Source of the DNA: Planctomonas psychrotolerans | Lineage (GTDB): Bacteria > Actinomycetota > Actinomycetes > Actinomycetales > Microbacteriaceae | Direction of reading: 5' to 3' | Assembly: GCF_008642235.1 (NCBI RefSeq) | Contig: NZ_SJEV01000002.1 | Location: forward strand, 186,001 to 250,000 | Length of the DNA stretch: 64,000 nucleotides | Shown here: one piece after another, positions 16,847 to 25,055 of the stretch | How positions within the stretch are numbered: position 1 is the first letter of the stretch | Layout of the letters: each line of letters begins with the position of its first letter | Notes under the pieces: generated by a model | Databases searched by the model: none | Told to the model about the DNA's origin: nothing | The model's input: only the letters and a program-made list of their open reading frames with translations | Position numbers and translations under genes: made by a program

Positions 16847-18388
16847 ATGAGTGCGACAGGCAATCGACGCGCGTCCGGTGTCACCTACACGCCGGCTGCG
16901 GACGGCTACTTCGAGAAGCGGAGCCTCAAGCGCTCCGCGGGGATCTGGGGCCTCTGGGGGCTCGCCGTCGCCGCGGTCATCTCCGGCGATTTCTCCGGCT
17001 GGAACTTCGGTATCGACTTCGCGGGCTTCGGCGGCATGCTGATCGCCTTCGCGGTGCTCGTCGTCATGTACTACGGCATGATCTTCAGCATCGGCGAGAT
17101 GGCGGCGGCCATGCCGCACACGGGTGGTGCGTACTCCTTCGCCCGATCCGCCATGGGGCCGTGGGGTGGTCTTGTCACCGGCCTCGCCGAGACCATCGAG
17201 TACGTGGCGACGACCGCGGTCATCGTCTTCTTCTCCGCCCAGTACGCCAATGGCATCACGAGCGAACTGCTCGGCTTCTCCCTCGAGGGGAGCATGTGGA
17301 TCTGGTGGCTCGTGCTCTACGCGGCGTTCATCGCACTGAACTCGGCAGGAGCGAATATCTCCTTCACCTTCGCCATCGTGGTCTCGATCATCTCGATCGG
17401 CATCCTGCTCGTGTTCTCGGCCATGGCGGCGTTCTCCGGCCTGTTCAGCTGGGACAACCTCTTCAACATCGCACCCGACCCCGGCCAGACCGCGTTCCTC
17501 CCGCACGGCGTGCTGCCGATCCTGTTCGCCCTGCCCTTCGCCATGTGGTTCTTCCTCGGGATCGAGGAGCTGCCGCTCGCCGCGGAGGAAGCGCACAACC
17601 CGGCCCGTGACATCCCGAAGGCCGGATTCTGGGCTCGCGGCACCCTCATCGTGACCGGCCTCCTCGTGCTCGTCCTCAACACCGGGGTGCTCGGCGCCGA
17701 GGCGACCGCGGTCTCTCTCGAACCGCTTCTCGACGGCTTCCGCGCGATGGTTGGGGATGGCGCCGCCGCCGTGCTGGCCCTGTTCGCTCTCGTCGGTCTG
17801 CTCGCGTCACTGCAGGGGATCATGTTCGCCTACGGCCGCAACATGTACTCGCTCTCGCGGGCCGGCTACTACCCGAAGTTCTTCTCCCTCACCGGAAAGC
17901 GGCAGACGCCCTGGGTGGCACTCGTCGCGGGAGCGGTACTCGGCTTCGTCGCGCTCGTGCTGCTCGACATCCTCAGCCGCGTCGACGAGGAGGGAGCGGG
18001 CGCTGTGGCCGGCGCGATCATCCTCAACATCGCCGTCTGGGGCGCGGTGCTCGCCTACCTGCTGCAGATGATCTCGTTCGTGCTGCTGCGCAGGAAGTTC
18101 CCGAACGCCGACCGGCCCTATCGCAGTCCGTGGGGGGTGCCCGGCGCCGTGATCGCCGCCGTCATTTCCGGTCTGATCTTCCTCGGCTTCCTGCTCAACG
18201 TGACCTTCCAGCCGGCGATCATCGCGATCGTCATCGTCTACGCCGTGATCCTTCTCGGCTTCGCCGTCTACGGTCGTCACCGCCTCGTGCTCTCGCCGGA
18301 GGAGGAGTACGCACTGAGCGGCGGTCTGCACCGCGATCCTCAGGTCGAGGGGTACGACGCGATGGACGACGAGGTGTTCCGGAAGTAG
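16847..18388 (+). CDS. APC-family permease, ethanolamine-type
   Basis: Integral membrane protein of 513 residues with about 12 hydrophobic segments. The stretch GLAVAAVISGDFSGWNF (about 40-56), then GGMLIAFAVLVVMYYGMIFSIGEMAAAMPHTGG and YSFARSAMGPWGG, closely follows the ethanolamine permease/APC pattern. The ATG has GGGAGA upstream. It is divergent from the gamma-glutamyl ligase operon and almost certainly imports that pathway's substrate. APC amino acid permeases in general are the alternative. Confidence 0.87.
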   Translation: MSATGNRRASGVTYTPAADGYFEKRSLKRSAGIWGLWGLAVAAVISGDFSGWNFGIDFAGFGGMLIAFAVLVVMYYGMIFSIGEMAAAMPHTGGAYSFARSAMGPWGGLVTGLAETIEYVATTAVIVFFSAQYANGITSELLGFSLEGSMWIWWLVLYAAFIALNSAGANISFTFAIVVSIISIGILLVFSAMAAFSGLFSWDNLFNIAPDPGQTAFLPHGVLPILFALPFAMWFFLGIEELPLAAEEAHNPARDIPKAGFWARGTLIVTGLLVLVLNTGVLGAEATAVSLEPLLDGFRAMVGDGAAAVLALFALVGLLASLQGIMFAYGRNMYSLSRAGYYPKFFSLTGKRQTPWVALVAGAVLGFVALVLLDILSRVDEEGAGAVAGAIILNIAVWGAVLAYLLQMISFVLLRRKFPNADRPYRSPWGVPGAVIAAVISGLIFLGFLLNVTFQPAIIAIVIVYAVILLGFAVYGRHRLVLSPEEEYALSGGLHRDPQVEGYDAMDDEVFRK

Positions 18389-18397
18389 GGGCGTCGC

Positions 18398-18550
18398 GTC
18401 CCTTCGACAGGCTCAGGGACCGTAAGGCGCGCGCGCCCCTCCGACAGGCTCAGGGACCGTACGGCGCTCATATCCTTTCGACAGGCTCAGGGACCGTACG
18501 GCGCTCGCGTCCCTTCGACAGGCTCAGGGACCGTCGGGCTCAGGGACCGT
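18398..18550. repeat. Intergenic GTCCCT-type repeats, four copies plus fragments
   Basis: Plus-oriented copies lie at about 18398-18420, 18436-18457, 18473-18493 and 18509-18531, followed by truncated GGCTCAGGGACCGT and CTCAGGGGCCGT pieces near 18536-18563. They lie between the convergent permease and apionate genes. Copies are spaced about 37 bp apart and linked by ACGGCGC-like spacers. Confidence 0.85.
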
Positions 18551-18615
18551 ACTCAGGGGCCGTCTCCCGTGCCGGGCAACCGAGTAGCGGCGGCCCGGCA
18601 CGGGAACGCGGCGGA

Positions 18616-19482
18616 TCAGCGCTTGACGGCGTCGATCTTGAGCATCTTCGCGATCACGTAGTCGAGCTGCTCGGGCTCGAAGATCTTCTTCCAGTCGTCC
18701 TTGACGATGCTCTCGCGGCCGTAGTCCATGGCGATGAGGCACGCCTCGGAGAACGGGTTCGAGCCGCGCAGGGAGTTGGTCATCGCGATGGACGCGTGAC
18801 CCCAGAGCATCGCTCGTGCGGCCTCGTAGGGTACGCCAGCCGTGTTGACGGTCTCGTCGAGGGCCTCCTTGAGCAGCGCACCGATCATGCAGGCGATGGT
18901 CTCGACGAGCGTGGGCTCGAGCACCGCGAGCTGGCGCACGGTCACCCAGTGCACCGCGATCACGGGCGAGTAGATCACGGTGATGATCTCCTCGGCGATC
19001 GCGCGCTTCTCCAGGTTGTCGGACTCCATCGCCGCGACGACCTCCTGCGGGGCGGCGATGCCGCCGAAGGTGTCGGCGTACTCCTCGTCGGTGCGACGCT
19101 CGAGGAAGAGCGACGGGTGGCAGGGATGCGCCACGGCGAACTCCACGTCGTCGCGCTTCGCGAGCAGGCCGGCATAGGCGGCGGCGGGGTCGAGCGTCAG
19201 CACGATGGCACCAGACTTGAGCTGGGGTACGACGCCTTCGGAGACCTTGCCCAGCACCACGTCGGGTACGGCGAGGATGACGACGTCAGCGTCGGCGATG
19301 GCATCGGCGGTCTCCGTGACCTCCCGGCCCGCCTCACGCACGCGCTCCTGCCCGGCGGGCGACGCCTCGCTGTAGTAGACGGTGTGGGCGCTCTTCACGA
19401 GGTTGTTGGACACGCGCATGCCCATTTTCCCGCCCGCCCCGATGACGGCGACGGTGAAGGGTCCGGTCGAAAGGTCAGTCAT
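18616..19482 (-). CDS. apnO: D-apionate oxidoisomerase-like dehydrogenase
   Basis: Product of 288 residues. Rossmann loop VIGAGGKMGMRV (about 13-24) is followed by an NAD-binding domain (ADVVILAVPDVVLG). A helical C-terminal domain of the phosphogluconate-dehydrogenase C-terminal type contains HPCHPSLF and PFSEACLIAMDYG. This combination matches ApnO, which converts D-apionate to 3-oxo-isoapionate. The neighbours fit: an OiaC-like gene overlaps it by 8 bp upstream, and an ApnL-like gene lies 2 kb away. AGGAGC precedes the ATG. The family assignment is by pattern and context; a generic 6-phosphogluconate dehydrogenase-like enzyme is the alternative. Confidence 0.75.
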   Translation of the reverse strand: MTDLSTGPFTVAVIGAGGKMGMRVSNNLVKSAHTVYYSEASPAGQERVREAGREVTETADAIADADVVILAVPDVVLGKVSEGVVPQLKSGAIVLTLDPAAAYAGLLAKRDDVEFAVAHPCHPSLFLERRTDEEYADTFGGIAAPQEVVAAMESDNLEKRAIAEEIITVIYSPVIAVHWVTVRQLAVLEPTLVETIACMIGALLKEALDETVNTAGVPYEAARAMLWGHASIAMTNSLRGSNPFSEACLIAMDYGRESIVKDDWKKIFEPEQLDYVIAKMLKIDAVKR

Positions 19483-20275
19483 TTCTGCTCCTGAGATAGT
19501 CGATGGTGATGGCGGTCCACTCGGCTTCCCGCCGCGTGGTGGTCTCTTCGTCCTGCTGCCAGGGCAGCCAGAATTCGATGATCTGCGAGATCCCCCGTTC
19601 CTCGGGGCGGATGGCCTCGCGCATGGCGTCGTAGTCGAGGCGACCGTGTCCGAGCGCCGTGCCCGCGAGTGCGAAGCCGACCCAACCGGGTGCGCGAGAG
19701 AAGTCGAAGTCCTTCACGTGCCAGTTCACGACGAAGGGGGCGCATCGCTCGGTCACCTGAGCCGGCAGCTCCAGATTCGCCACGGTGTTCGCGGGGTCGA
19801 GGCAGATGCCCACCGAAGCGGAATCGATGCTGCGGACGAGCTCGACCAGAGCGTCGGTTCGCACTTGCTCGTACGTTTCGAGGGCGAGGGTGACGCCAGC
19901 GGCCTCGAGGTCGGGAAGCACCTCGCGCACGCGCCGCTCCGCCTCCGCCGGTGCGGGACGGTCGTCGCCGGCGGTCCACATGCTGCGGAGCAGCGTCGCG
20001 CCGAGTGCCGTCGCGATAGCGATCTGCCGACGGAGGTGGTCCGGGTCGAGACCCCGCGTGCCGAGTTCCAGCCGCACCCGGAGGGACGACGCGAGCTCCC
20101 GGATTCCCGCGAGCTCCCTGTCGTCCATGGTGTCCAAGGCGGGCCAGTCGCAGATTTGGAAGAGCCCGAGTCCGAGCGCGGCGGTGTCCCGGATCATGTC
20201 GGACAGATCCATCGGCCGAGCGACGCGCTCCGACCCTCGCCAGAAGTAGGCGTACGTGCTGAGACCGATGCTCAC
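19475..20275 (-). CDS. oiaC: 3-oxo-isoapionate decarboxylase-like TIM-barrel protein
   Basis: Xylose isomerase-like TIM barrel of 266 residues. It has LALETYEQV (metal-ligand Glu), ICLDPANTVANLE (Asp), NWHVKDFDF (His/Lys/Asp) and IIEFWLP (final Glu), the usual metal site of the family. OiaC enzymes of this fold decarboxylate 3-oxo-isoapionate to L-erythrulose, and the overlap with the ApnO-like gene supports that role. Start taken as GTG 20275; GTG 20284 is possible, and neither has a good ribosome binding site. Without the context, a generic sugar phosphate isomerase/epimerase would be the call. Confidence 0.7.
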   Translation of the reverse strand: MSIGLSTYAYFWRGSERVARPMDLSDMIRDTAALGLGLFQICDWPALDTMDDRELAGIRELASSLRVRLELGTRGLDPDHLRRQIAIATALGATLLRSMWTAGDDRPAPAEAERRVREVLPDLEAAGVTLALETYEQVRTDALVELVRSIDSASVGICLDPANTVANLELPAQVTERCAPFVVNWHVKDFDFSRAPGWVGFALAGTALGHGRLDYDAMREAIRPEERGISQIIEFWLPWQQDEETTTRREAEWTAITIDYLRSRND

Positions 20276-20392
20276 GCTCCGCACCGTCGATTCGGGCCGG
20301 TCTGTCGGATCACGAGCACTCGCTTCATTGGGATGGAACGTCGGGCGGCCAGTCGCGGCCTCCCCCAGAGTGCCTGTTTCGTCGCAACATGT

Positions 20393-20407
20393 CAACCGGT
20401 TGTCCGA
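20393..20407. promoter_or_regulatory. Probable GntR operator, site 1
   Basis: The perfect palindrome CAACCGGTTG (20393-20402), extended as CAACCGGTTGTCCGA, lies between the divergent oiaC and gntR genes. The identical palindrome with a 14/15 match recurs at 23993-24007, between the other two divergent genes of the cluster. It has the TNGT/ACNA-like symmetry of FadR-subfamily operators. Confidence 0.65.
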
Positions 20408-20443
20408 ATTAGGGCCATACCGGTCGGCACAGAGTCCACGCGG

Positions 20444-20455
20444 TACTGTTTTGAC
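20444..20455 (+). promoter_or_regulatory. -10-like element for a leaderless gntR transcript
   Basis: TACTGT (20444-20449) is followed by 6 nt before the ATG at 20456, with no Shine-Dalgarno sequence. Operator site 1 lies about 40 bp upstream, near the expected -35 region, suggesting autoregulation. Confidence 0.5.
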
Positions 20456-21199
20456 ATGCCCGCCTTCCGGAACGACGACCCGTCGCTCGTGCGCCTCGAG
20501 CTGCAGTCGGTGCCGAGGGGAACGGCGGTGGGCGAGGTGGTGCGGCAGCTCACCGACCTTCTCACCACGGGTGAGCTGGTACCCGGGTCGCGACTCCCGC
20601 CCGAAAGGCAACTCTCCGAGGCGCTCGGGGTGGGTCGGTCCGCGGTGCGCGAGGCGCTCGCAGCCCTGGAGATTCTCGGCATCGTGACGGTCCGGCCGGG
20701 CTCGGGCACCTACATGCGGGAAAGCACCTCCGAGTTGCTGCCCACCACGCTCAGCTGGGGCCTCATGCTGTCGGCGAACCGCACAGCCGAGCTCCTGGAG
20801 CTTCGCAGCGGGCTCGAGGTGCAGGCCGCCACTCTGGCGGCGGAGCGCGTCAGCGACGCGGACCTCGAACTGCTGGCCGGCTACGTGGCGGCCATGGGCG
20901 ACAGCCTCGATGACATGACCGCCTTCATCGAGGCGGATGCCCGCTTCCATCTGCAGATCGCCACCAGTTCGGGCAACATCGTGCTGCGCGACCTGCTGCA
21001 GTCGGTGCGCTCGCTGTTGCGCCTGTGGGTGGAGCGTGCCCTCCGCGACACCGATCAGGCGGTGATCGCCTACCGGGAGCACCAGTCCGTGCTCGAGGCG
21101 CTCGCCGCTCGGGACCCCGACGCGGTCGCCGCGGCCATGCGCGAGCACATGCGCACCGCCTCCGACCGCATCGAGCACACCGTCCCGGCAACGGACTGA
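20456..21199 (+). CDS. FadR-type GntR regulator of the apionate cluster
   Basis: Product of 247 residues. Winged helix with LPPERQLSEALGVGRSAVREALAALEILGIV and wing RPGSGTYM (about 40-90), then an FCD effector domain with ADARFHLQIA and YREHQSVLEAL as candidate metal/ligand residues. It is divergent from oiaC and apnO, with the CAACCGGTTG site in the shared promoter region. It probably represses the cluster until a pathway intermediate binds. Confidence 0.87.
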   Translation: MPAFRNDDPSLVRLELQSVPRGTAVGEVVRQLTDLLTTGELVPGSRLPPERQLSEALGVGRSAVREALAALEILGIVTVRPGSGTYMRESTSELLPTTLSWGLMLSANRTAELLELRSGLEVQAATLAAERVSDADLELLAGYVAAMGDSLDDMTAFIEADARFHLQIATSSGNIVLRDLLQSVRSLLRLWVERALRDTDQAVIAYREHQSVLEALAARDPDAVAAAMREHMRTASDRIEHTVPATD

Positions 21200-21245
21200 G
21201 CCGACGCCGCGACGGTCAGCGTCGGGCGAACGGAGCGATCGAGGA

Positions 21246-23162
21246 TTACCCGTCCCGACCGATCCAGCGGGCGATTCCCCCCGGTACGACGCGGATGCGG
21301 AGCACCCCGCCGCGAGCGGCGGAATCCTCCACGACCGGGTCGTCCGCTCCCGGACTCAGCCGTTCGAGTCGACCCGAGGCCGACTCGCCCACGGCCAGGT
21401 CGAACTCATGCGCCTCGGACGATGCGTTCGCGACGAGCAGCACCGTCGAGCCGTCGGCCTCCGCACCGAGCACCGCGGTCGACGGCGGTATGGGCCCGGT
21501 CACCGCGACGCGCGGTCGTCCGCCCAGGGCGGTGAGCCACTCGATCGCCCATGACGCCGGGAAGCGTCCCGCTGCATCGAGGAAGCCGCGCGGTCCCCAC
21601 GATTCGGCGAACGTCAGGGACACCACGCCGTCGACCGACAGTGCGGAGGCGGAAGCGATCACCCACGCCGCGTACCCCCAGCCGCGCTGCCGCGGATCCG
21701 TCGCTCCTGCCACGAGGTGCGCGCCGTAACCGTTCTGCAGATCCGGAATGCGGATGCCCTCCGGCGGCGTGGTCGCCACGGCGTTGTAGCGGGAACGCAG
21801 GGTTATCGGTCCCACGTGCACCGGTCGACCGGCCGCGATGCGCACGGCCTGCTCGACGACGAGCCGCTGCATCCCGAGCGACTCGACGACCTGCGTGCGG
21901 CCCACGTCGTGCATCTGCGGGGTGATGCTGAAGGTGAGGGCGGGGACGTCCTCGGGAAGCGCCTCGTGCCGACGGTTCAGCTCGGTGAAGTGCGAGCGGG
22001 CCCCGCCCACCAGCTCTGCCGAGAGCGATGACGCCGCCATCCCGTCGACGAGGGCCCGCCAGAGGGCGGGTTCAGTGACGCTCCCCTCGAGGGCGTACAC
22101 CCCGAGCCTGTCGATGCGTCGGGCTCCGCCGGGGGTCAGCGCGGAGAGCACGGTGTCGACCTCGCGGGCGTCGGACGCGACGATGCGCACGTCGAGGACA
22201 CCGGCACCGGCTTCCCGTTCCGCCCGCTCGAGCACCGCCCGCCAGTTGTCGTCGGTGGCCCGGAGTTCCACGAGCACGCCGCAGCCGAGCCAGTCGGGCC
22301 GACCCACGCCGTCCGTGCCCGCCGCATCCGGAGCGGTGGACGCACCGACGAGGATCGCGGGCATCCGGCCGTCGGAACGCGCCAGTCGGAGCACGGTGCG
22401 GGACCGGCCATCAGCCGCCGCGGAGGAGCCTTCGTCCTCCGTGTCGTTGTCAACCGCCGCGGTGTCCGCTGCGGCGCAGGTGATCGTCACCGCGTGGTCG
22501 ATCCGACCGCCGGGCCCGACCTCCACCGGGAACGGCACCGACAGCGGTGTGCCGTAGGTCTTGAAGGAGGCGTCCGTCCAGTTGCGCTGATCCTCCATCT
22601 CGAACACGTCGCCCTCGAGGTCGACGCGGGTGCGGACGCCGGCGCTCGCCCACTCCAGGCCGACGATGTCGACGGCCGGCTGATGGGGCGATATCCCGAC
22701 GGGGAAGCGCGTCCGGGTCTCCCCCTCCGTGTGCCGCACCGTCAGGGCGGCACCGGCGCACGACGGCGGATGCAACAGCACGATGCCGATCCGGTTGCGC
22801 CGGAACGGTCGGAGCACCACGGCGGACGCCGAGACGTGCAGCCGATCGCCGTCCACCTCGACGCGCGCCGTCCATTCGAGCTCGGGCCCGTCTCCCGCTT
22901 GCGCGCGGATGCCGAGCCGGAGCCCGGCATCCGGCCGGTGCGGGTCGGACTCCACGTCCACGGCGACCACCTCGGCGGGCACGGTGGACCAGTCGTGATC
23001 CCGCACGACGAAACGGATGGCGGTGAGCACGGCTCGGCCGTCGAACCGGATATCGGACAGGGAGTCGCCGACGAGAGTCGCCGAGAAGCGCCCGGCACGG
23101 ATGCCGAGCGCCCCCGGCTCGTCGTCGAGCCAGACGCGGCGGAGCTCCGCAGGCGAGGTCAC
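21246..23162 (-). CDS. apnL: D-apionolactonase-like protein
   Basis: Product of 638 residues, no signal peptide. The N-terminal beta-rich region includes the strongly patterned FEMEDQRNWTDASFKTYGTPL (about 212-232) and PFRRNRIGIVLLHPP. A middle TIM-barrel-like region and a C-terminal beta region (LLVANASSEAHEFDLAVG) follow. Length and motifs match ApnL, the lactonase that opens D-apionolactone to D-apionate. Start is GTG (23160-23162), 10 bp after the SDR stop, so the two genes form an operon. Recognised from memory of the family pattern; a domain search should confirm it. Confidence 0.7.
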   Translation of the reverse strand: MTSPAELRRVWLDDEPGALGIRAGRFSATLVGDSLSDIRFDGRAVLTAIRFVVRDHDWSTVPAEVVAVDVESDPHRPDAGLRLGIRAQAGDGPELEWTARVEVDGDRLHVSASAVVLRPFRRNRIGIVLLHPPSCAGAALTVRHTEGETRTRFPVGISPHQPAVDIVGLEWASAGVRTRVDLEGDVFEMEDQRNWTDASFKTYGTPLSVPFPVEVGPGGRIDHAVTITCAAADTAAVDNDTEDEGSSAAADGRSRTVLRLARSDGRMPAILVGASTAPDAAGTDGVGRPDWLGCGVLVELRATDDNWRAVLERAEREAGAGVLDVRIVASDAREVDTVLSALTPGGARRIDRLGVYALEGSVTEPALWRALVDGMAASSLSAELVGGARSHFTELNRRHEALPEDVPALTFSITPQMHDVGRTQVVESLGMQRLVVEQAVRIAAGRPVHVGPITLRSRYNAVATTPPEGIRIPDLQNGYGAHLVAGATDPRQRGWGYAAWVIASASALSVDGVVSLTFAESWGPRGFLDAAGRFPASWAIEWLTALGGRPRVAVTGPIPPSTAVLGAEADGSTVLLVANASSEAHEFDLAVGESASGRLERLSPGADDPVVEDSAARGGVLRIRVVPGGIARWIGRDG

Positions 23163-23172
23163 GATCGCTCGA

Positions 23173-23940
23173 TCACAGCGTCGTCATACCGCCGTCGACG
23201 CGGAAGAGGCTCCCGGTGGCGTACGACGCGTCGTCGCTGGCGAGGAACACCATGACACCCTCCACGTCGGCCGGCGTGCCCGGACGGCCGAGGGGGATGC
23301 GCGACACGATGGCCGCACGCGCCGCGTCATCGCTCGAGATGGTGGTCACGAGCGGTGTCTCCGTGTACCCCGGTACGACGGTGTTCACCCGGATGTTCTC
23401 GGTCGCGTAGGCGGCCGCCACGGTGCGGGCGAGGCCGTGAATGCCCGCCTTCGACGTGCTGTAGGCGGTGAAGTCGGCGCCTTCGCCGTTCAGCCCGGTC
23501 GGGCTGCCGGTGAGGATGATCGACCCTCCCCGCCCCCGCATGGCGCGGACCGCGTGCTTGACCGTGAGGAAGGTGCCGGTGAGGTTCACGTCGATCGTGC
23601 GTCGCCAGGTGTCGAGGTCGAGGTCGGCGATGCGGGCGTCCGCCCCGAACAGCTGCACGGCGGCGTTGGCGACCACCACGTCGAGGGTGTGGCCCTCGGC
23701 TGATGCGCGCTCGAACGCGGCGCGAACGCTCGACTCGTCGGTGATGTCGATGGTCAAGGCGACCGCGCCGTCCCCGGTCTCGGCCGCGGCGCGCGCCGCA
23801 CCCTCGGCGTCCCTGTCGGCGAACAGCACCGTTGCGCCCTCGGCCACGAAGCGCTTGGCCACGGCGAAGCCGATGCCCGACGCCGCTCCGGTCACGAGTG
23901 CGGTCTTGCCAGAGAGCCTCTGAGACATACGAGAATCCAT
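23173..23940 (-). CDS. Short-chain dehydrogenase, possible D-apiose dehydrogenase
   Basis: Classical SDR of 255 residues: TGAASGIG (about 17-24), NAAV in the NNAG position, catalytic Ser with YSTSKAG, and a C-terminal SDDASYATGSLFRVDGG. It is the first gene of the operon with apnL. By position it could oxidise D-apiose to apionolactone, the step done in characterised pathways by ApsD of the Gfo/Idh/MocA family. Substitution by an SDR is inference. The second Met (23928) is an alternative start. Confidence 0.75.
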   Translation of the reverse strand: MDSRMSQRLSGKTALVTGAASGIGFAVAKRFVAEGATVLFADRDAEGAARAAAETGDGAVALTIDITDESSVRAAFERASAEGHTLDVVVANAAVQLFGADARIADLDLDTWRRTIDVNLTGTFLTVKHAVRAMRGRGGSIILTGSPTGLNGEGADFTAYSTSKAGIHGLARTVAAAYATENIRVNTVVPGYTETPLVTTISSDDAARAAIVSRIPLGRPGTPADVEGVMVFLASDDASYATGSLFRVDGGMTTL

Positions 23941-23992
23941 TCGTCCGGGGCGGGCGCACGCGGCCCGCCGAGCATCCGCGAGTCTATCCGGC

Positions 23993-24007
23993 CAACCGGT
24001 TGTGCGA
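23993..24007. promoter_or_regulatory. Probable GntR operator, site 2
   Basis: The palindrome CAACCGGTTG (23993-24002), extended as CAACCGGTTGTGCGA, lies in the middle of the 110-bp gap between the divergent SDR and nucleoside-hydrolase genes, about 50 bp from each start. It matches operator site 1 at 20393 in 14 of 15 positions. Confidence 0.65.
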
Positions 24008-24050
24008 TAGGTCGACCGTGCATACTGGGACGCGACGATCCGGAGGACCC

Positions 24051-25001
24051 ATGGCCTTTCCCCACATCGCCCACCGTGCCCGGGTGATCATCGACAACGA
24101 CTTCTCCGGCGATCCGGACGGGCTGGTCCAGCTGGCTCACTCCCTTCTCTCGCCATCGGTGGACATCCGTGCCGTGATCGGGTCGCATCTTCGCCCGGGC
24201 GACCCGTTCGACCCGAGCGATCGCACCGCCGACAACGCGGCCGCCGCAGCAACGGAGGTGATCGAGACGCTGGGGATCGGAACCGCCGCGCCGGTCATCG
24301 CCGGGTCCAACGTGGCGCTTCCCGACGCCCGCACGCCGCACCGGTCCGCCGGAGCGCTCGCGATCGTGGCCGAGGCGATGCGGGACAGCGACCTCCCGCT
24401 CTACGTCGCGTGCGGTGCCGGTCTCACCGAGGTGGCGAGCGCCTGCCTGATCGAGCCGCGGATCGCCGACCGGATGACGGTGGTATGGATCGGCGGGCAG
24501 GAGGATCCCGCACTCGCGACTCCCCCGCCCAACGCCTCGGCGGTGGAGTACAACCTGGCCATTGACATCGCTGCCGCGCGGATGGTGTTCTCGGACTCGA
24601 CGGTGCCGATCTGGCAGGTCCCGAGGAACGCCTACCGGCAGACGCTGCTCTCGTCCGCCGAATTGACGGTGCGGGTGCGCCCGCACGGCCCGATCGGCAC
24701 GCTCCTCGCCGACCGGATCGATGCGGTCGGCGACATGGCGAGCGCTCACGGGGTGGAGCTCGGCGAGACCTACATCATGGGCGACAGCCCGCTGGTGCTG
24801 CTCACCGCACTGCAGTCGGCGTTCGAGGCCGACCCGTCGTCGAGCGCGTATGCGATCCGCCCGGCGCCGCGCATCCTCGCCGATGGCACGGCCGAGTTCG
24901 ACGGCACGGGCCGGCCGATCCGCGTCTACACCCGGCTCGACCTGCGTCTCATGTTCGAGGACTTCTTCGCGAAGCTGGTACTGCACTCCGCCCGCGCCTG
25001 A
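24051..25001 (+). CDS. Nucleoside hydrolase family protein in the apionate regulon
   Basis: Inosine/uridine-preferring nucleoside hydrolase-like protein of 316 residues. The N-terminal metal-binding motif is DNDFSGDPDG instead of the usual DTDPGxDDA. NLAIDIAAARMVFSDS and ADG near the C terminus match later family blocks. CGGAGG precedes the ATG. It shares a putative operator with the apionate genes, so it may cleave an N- or O-linked glycoside of a related pentose rather than a nucleoside. That is inference. Confidence 0.75.
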   Translation: MAFPHIAHRARVIIDNDFSGDPDGLVQLAHSLLSPSVDIRAVIGSHLRPGDPFDPSDRTADNAAAAATEVIETLGIGTAAPVIAGSNVALPDARTPHRSAGALAIVAEAMRDSDLPLYVACGAGLTEVASACLIEPRIADRMTVVWIGGQEDPALATPPPNASAVEYNLAIDIAAARMVFSDSTVPIWQVPRNAYRQTLLSSAELTVRVRPHGPIGTLLADRIDAVGDMASAHGVELGETYIMGDSPLVLLTALQSAFEADPSSSAYAIRPAPRILADGTAEFDGTGRPIRVYTRLDLRLMFEDFFAKLVLHSARA

Positions 25002-25043
25002 TCCTCGACGTGTCACCGCAGGTCGGCGGGGCGAACCGGCGCC

Positions 25044-25055
25044 TAGACTCGGCCG
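25044..25055 (+). promoter_or_regulatory. -10-like element for a leaderless glutathione peroxidase transcript
   Basis: TAGACT (25044-25049) is followed by exactly 6 nt before the ATG at 25056; there is no Shine-Dalgarno sequence. Confidence 0.5.

Noticed and set aside
13117-18388. Putrescine (Puu) degradation operon
   Set aside because: Kept as an alternative only: ligase, ALDH and hydrolase match, but the PuuB oxidase and aminotransferase are absent while an SDR and an ethanolamine-type permease are present.
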